This document shows positions 61,906 through 64,000 of a DNA stretch of 64,000 bases, piece after piece. A model generated the notes under the pieces. It searched no databases. It was not told the origin of the DNA and saw only the letters and a list, made by a program, of their open reading frames with translations. The stretch covers positions 2,356,001-2,420,000 of the forward strand of contig NZ_BIFT01000001.1 in NCBI RefSeq assembly GCF_003967575.1, read 5' to 3'. The stretch comes from Dictyobacter alpinus (GTDB taxonomy: Bacteria > Chloroflexota > Ktedonobacteria > Ktedonobacterales > Ktedonobacteraceae). Each line of letters begins with the position of its first letter. Within the stretch, counting starts at the first letter, position 1. Made by a program: the position numbers and the translations under genes.

Positions 61906-63615
61906 ATGGCTCAGTCGTATCCTGTGTTTGGACACTCGCGGTTGGTGCGGTTGATAGTTGTTCTTATGTTGTTAGTGGTTCTCCTTTCAACAAGCGCCTG
62001 CGAGGGCGATGCACAGGTACGACAACAGGCTATGGAGAGTGAGCAGCGCTTCTGGCAGCTCCTCCATAGCGCGGAGCAGCTTGGCTTTACGCCGGTTCTT
62101 CTGCAGCCAATTCTCCAGCAAGATGCCTTGTTGCGTGCGACTCAACCTCCCTTTAGTCTCTTCAGTAATCAGCCTATTGATGTCTATTATCGGGGGCTGT
62201 CCCAACGTTATACTCTTTTGTTTTTGCAGTTGCGTGGTTTGATGGATAGCAATACACAAAGCTTACGCTCAAATACGGCCCACCAACTGCTCTCCCTGCG
62301 TTCTACTGTGGATCAGGAGCGTAAGGATGGCTTGCCGGCTGGCAATTTTTCTCCCCAATTAGATCAGTTGCAGCGCTCCCTGGATGCAGGACAGGGCTTT
62401 GAGGCGATCGCTCATGTGCGTATGGGCTTACAAGATGTGGCTCTGGCTTTGCAGATGCTGCGCTCAACTTCGACACATTTGCAAGCTTTACAGGACCTGG
62501 TAGTTCTCACTCAGCTTTCTGGCCTGCAGACTTCAGTGCTCTCCTTACAATCTTCTGACCAGGAGAATCAGCAGCGCTTTCGACATGCCGCCAGTATCGC
62601 CAGTTTGCAGACGTTGGATGGTCGCATCGCGGCTCAGCAGCAGCAGGGTGAGGCGACCCTCCAACTGGCGATCCCTACGATCACTGACTCACGCCTGCAT
62701 GACCTGACTGAAGGTGTGCAGCAGCTTCCGGCGGTCCATCTGGATGCATCGACGTATCAGACAAATCTGGCGACCTATAAAAAGCAGGCTGCAACTTCCA
62801 TGAATGTCGCCGAATTCCGCCAGTTTCTCCGCCACATCGATGGCGATATTCTTGCCATTAGATCGGATACTTTACGCGAGAATGCTCAGCTGGCGTTCCG
62901 TGCCTTCCATAAAGATGTAGATGGTTGGAGTGGCCGCCACCTGTATTATGATCAGTATGATGGCACTAACTATGCTATTGATACCAGCTATCTCAATCAG
63001 AATTTCGGCCTGGATGCTGAAACGCAGCTAGAGGATGCTACCAGCCTGAATGGTTTACGGAGTGCGATTGATACCTCGAAGATCCTGCTTTTCAACCACC
63101 AACTCATGGAATTGGATGCCGTGGATACGACTCCTTACGACCAGGTTCACCGGGCTGACCAGCTGGCATTGCAGCACTACCATTTACAGAAAGGCCAGGT
63201 AATTATTATCTCCTTAAGTAAGCAGGCGTTGCGCCTGTATCAGGATGGGAAACTGGTGCGCGCCTTTCTGGTCACGACCGGCCGTCCTGAGCGTCCCTCA
63301 CCTCCGGGAGTCTGGACAATTATTAATCGTCTATCGCCAACCGAGTTCAAGTCGAGTGATCCTCCTTCATCTCCTTATTGGTATCCTGATACTACTATCC
63401 AGACCGCCATCCTCTTTCGCGATGGTGGCTACTTCATCCACGATAGCTGGTGGCGCTACAATTATGGTCCGGGTACCGAGTTCCCACACTATGATGCCAG
63501 TGGAAATCAACGCTCCGCCGGCAATGGCAGCCATGGCTGTGTCAATCTTCCTCCGGACGAGGCGGCCTGGATCTACAACCATACGGGCTGGAATACCACC
63601 ATCGTTGTCTATTGA
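61906..63615 (+). CDS. L,D-transpeptidase (YkuD) lipoprotein
   Basis: 569 aa from ATG 61906, 4 bp beyond the ffh stop, with an AGAGGTG ribosome site that overlaps the end of ffh. Signal peptide (LIVVLMLLVVLLSTSAC; lipobox near residue 32) predicts a lipid anchor outside. A helical region (about 40-420) without a known fold leads to a C-terminal YkuD domain: IIISLSKQALRLYQDGKLVRAFLVTTG, FIHDSWW and the active site GSHGCVNLPPDEA. L,D-transpeptidases form 3-3 crosslinks in peptidoglycan. Translationally coupled to ffh, an odd pair. Confidence 0.9.
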   Translation: MAQSYPVFGHSRLVRLIVVLMLLVVLLSTSACEGDAQVRQQAMESEQRFWQLLHSAEQLGFTPVLLQPILQQDALLRATQPPFSLFSNQPIDVYYRGLSQRYTLLFLQLRGLMDSNTQSLRSNTAHQLLSLRSTVDQERKDGLPAGNFSPQLDQLQRSLDAGQGFEAIAHVRMGLQDVALALQMLRSTSTHLQALQDLVVLTQLSGLQTSVLSLQSSDQENQQRFRHAASIASLQTLDGRIAAQQQQGEATLQLAIPTITDSRLHDLTEGVQQLPAVHLDASTYQTNLATYKKQAATSMNVAEFRQFLRHIDGDILAIRSDTLRENAQLAFRAFHKDVDGWSGRHLYYDQYDGTNYAIDTSYLNQNFGLDAETQLEDATSLNGLRSAIDTSKILLFNHQLMELDAVDTTPYDQVHRADQLALQHYHLQKGQVIIISLSKQALRLYQDGKLVRAFLVTTGRPERPSPPGVWTIINRLSPTEFKSSDPPSSPYWYPDTTIQTAILFRDGGYFIHDSWWRYNYGPGTEFPHYDASGNQRSAGNGSHGCVNLPPDEAAWIYNHTGWNTTIVVY

Positions 63616-63948
63616 TTAATAGAGCTCTGCCTCTATTGATTCCTCTGACCTGAACGATTATAGATAGTATAGGATCGTTTAGCTCTATCAATCGCGTGTA
63701 TGGTTCTACATTGTTCGCGCGCTTTTAGAGCTCAGCCCGATCCACCAATTTCTATGAATTATTGCCTGCCCGTAAAATCTGGCCCACGAAACAGGGAGGA
63801 AGTGCCGCCTTTTGATATATAATTATGATTAAATATTATTAGAGAGCCGTTATGATCAACGTATTATAATCGCCACTACTGCTCGTTCAAATATGTAACG
63901 TTGGCATGTATGGAAGCGCCGCTAGTACGAAGATAACGGAGCCCGCTC
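63616..63948. other. Non-coding interval at the right edge
   Basis: No gene seen. A TATAAT occurs at 63819 without a convincing -35. GGAG at 63938-63941 precedes a possible start at 63949. Confidence 0.4.
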
Positions 63949-64000
63949 ATGCGCCTGACATCCGAAAAGCAGATACCGCACAGAATCCAGACATGCGCAC
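63949..64000 (+). CDS. Possible start of a gene running off the window (partial)
   Basis: ATG at 63949 with GGAG 7 nt before it opens a frame (MRLTSEKQIPHRIQTCA) to the window edge. Too short to identify. Confidence 0.3.
   Translation, partial: MRLTSEKQIPHRIQTCA

Noticed and set aside
1..64000. tRNA, rRNA, tmRNA, SRP RNA or known riboswitches
   Set aside because: None recognised by eye; a covariance-model search would be needed to exclude small RNAs.

Overview
The window reads as the replication-origin neighbourhood of a bacterial chromosome, most likely from Chloroflexota, with class Ktedonobacteria as my best guess. I base the lineage on gene content only: a long HTH/NB-ARC/WD40 protein, a two-domain ThyX-like protein, a BTAD regulator, a eukaryotic-type Ser/Thr kinase and a fused ATPase/receiver/LuxR protein. 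No rRNA, tRNA, CRISPR array, transposase or phage gene was seen, and neither dnaA nor parAB lies in the window.

Left part (1-13.6 kb): the tail of a zinc-ribbon gene, a CurA-type oxidoreductase, a MerR-CMD operon with a MerR-type promoter, fabI, a small rhodanese operon, two fold-type-I aminotransferases, a PQQ-like propeller, an SDR and the glycolytic cluster gap-pgk-tpiA. Seven parS-like sites (TGTTTCACGTGAAACA) are scattered through 1.36-11.3 kb. Two sit at the exact centre of long perfect palindromes, and a third lies in the loop of the gap terminator.

Origin (13.8-19.5 kb): rpoD and dnaG lie between two clusters of DnaA boxes. The smaller cluster (13845-14118, 8 boxes) is next to an AT-rich stretch. 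The larger (18116-19483, about 29 exact TTATCCACA or complement) begins with an AT-rich tract, TAG trinucleotide repeats, a G run and a DnaA box, which is the layout of a basal origin-unwinding element. It continues with three nearly identical 60-bp modules at about 125-bp intervals. Each module ends in a motif I do not recognise, GTGAGGATTCGGGGAGG, and the modules are separated by TATATAGC-type inverted repeats. The same motif occurs once more 32 kb away at 51981.

Right part (19.5-64 kb): glycogen debranching enzyme, a solute-binding lipoprotein, an HD-GYP protein, an Mre11/Rad50-like pair in which the Rad50-like protein carries membrane helices and no zinc hook, MurJ, a SprT-like protein, PadR, a fused signalling protein, a muramidase-like membrane protein, gyrB, the WD40 STAND protein, adenosine deaminase, a Ser/Thr kinase, a BTAD regulator with a 721-residue protein of unknown function, a PhoD-like phosphatase, the ThyX-like protein, an RRM protein, clpB, ffh and an L,D-transpeptidase lipoprotein.

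Two further repeat elements (9541-9788 and 35871-36027) share a palindrome core and a 3' segment and look like one family of non-coding interspersed elements. A 265-bp element with 57-bp inverted ends lies at 5321-5585. All statements come from reading the sequence; no alignment or database search was run.
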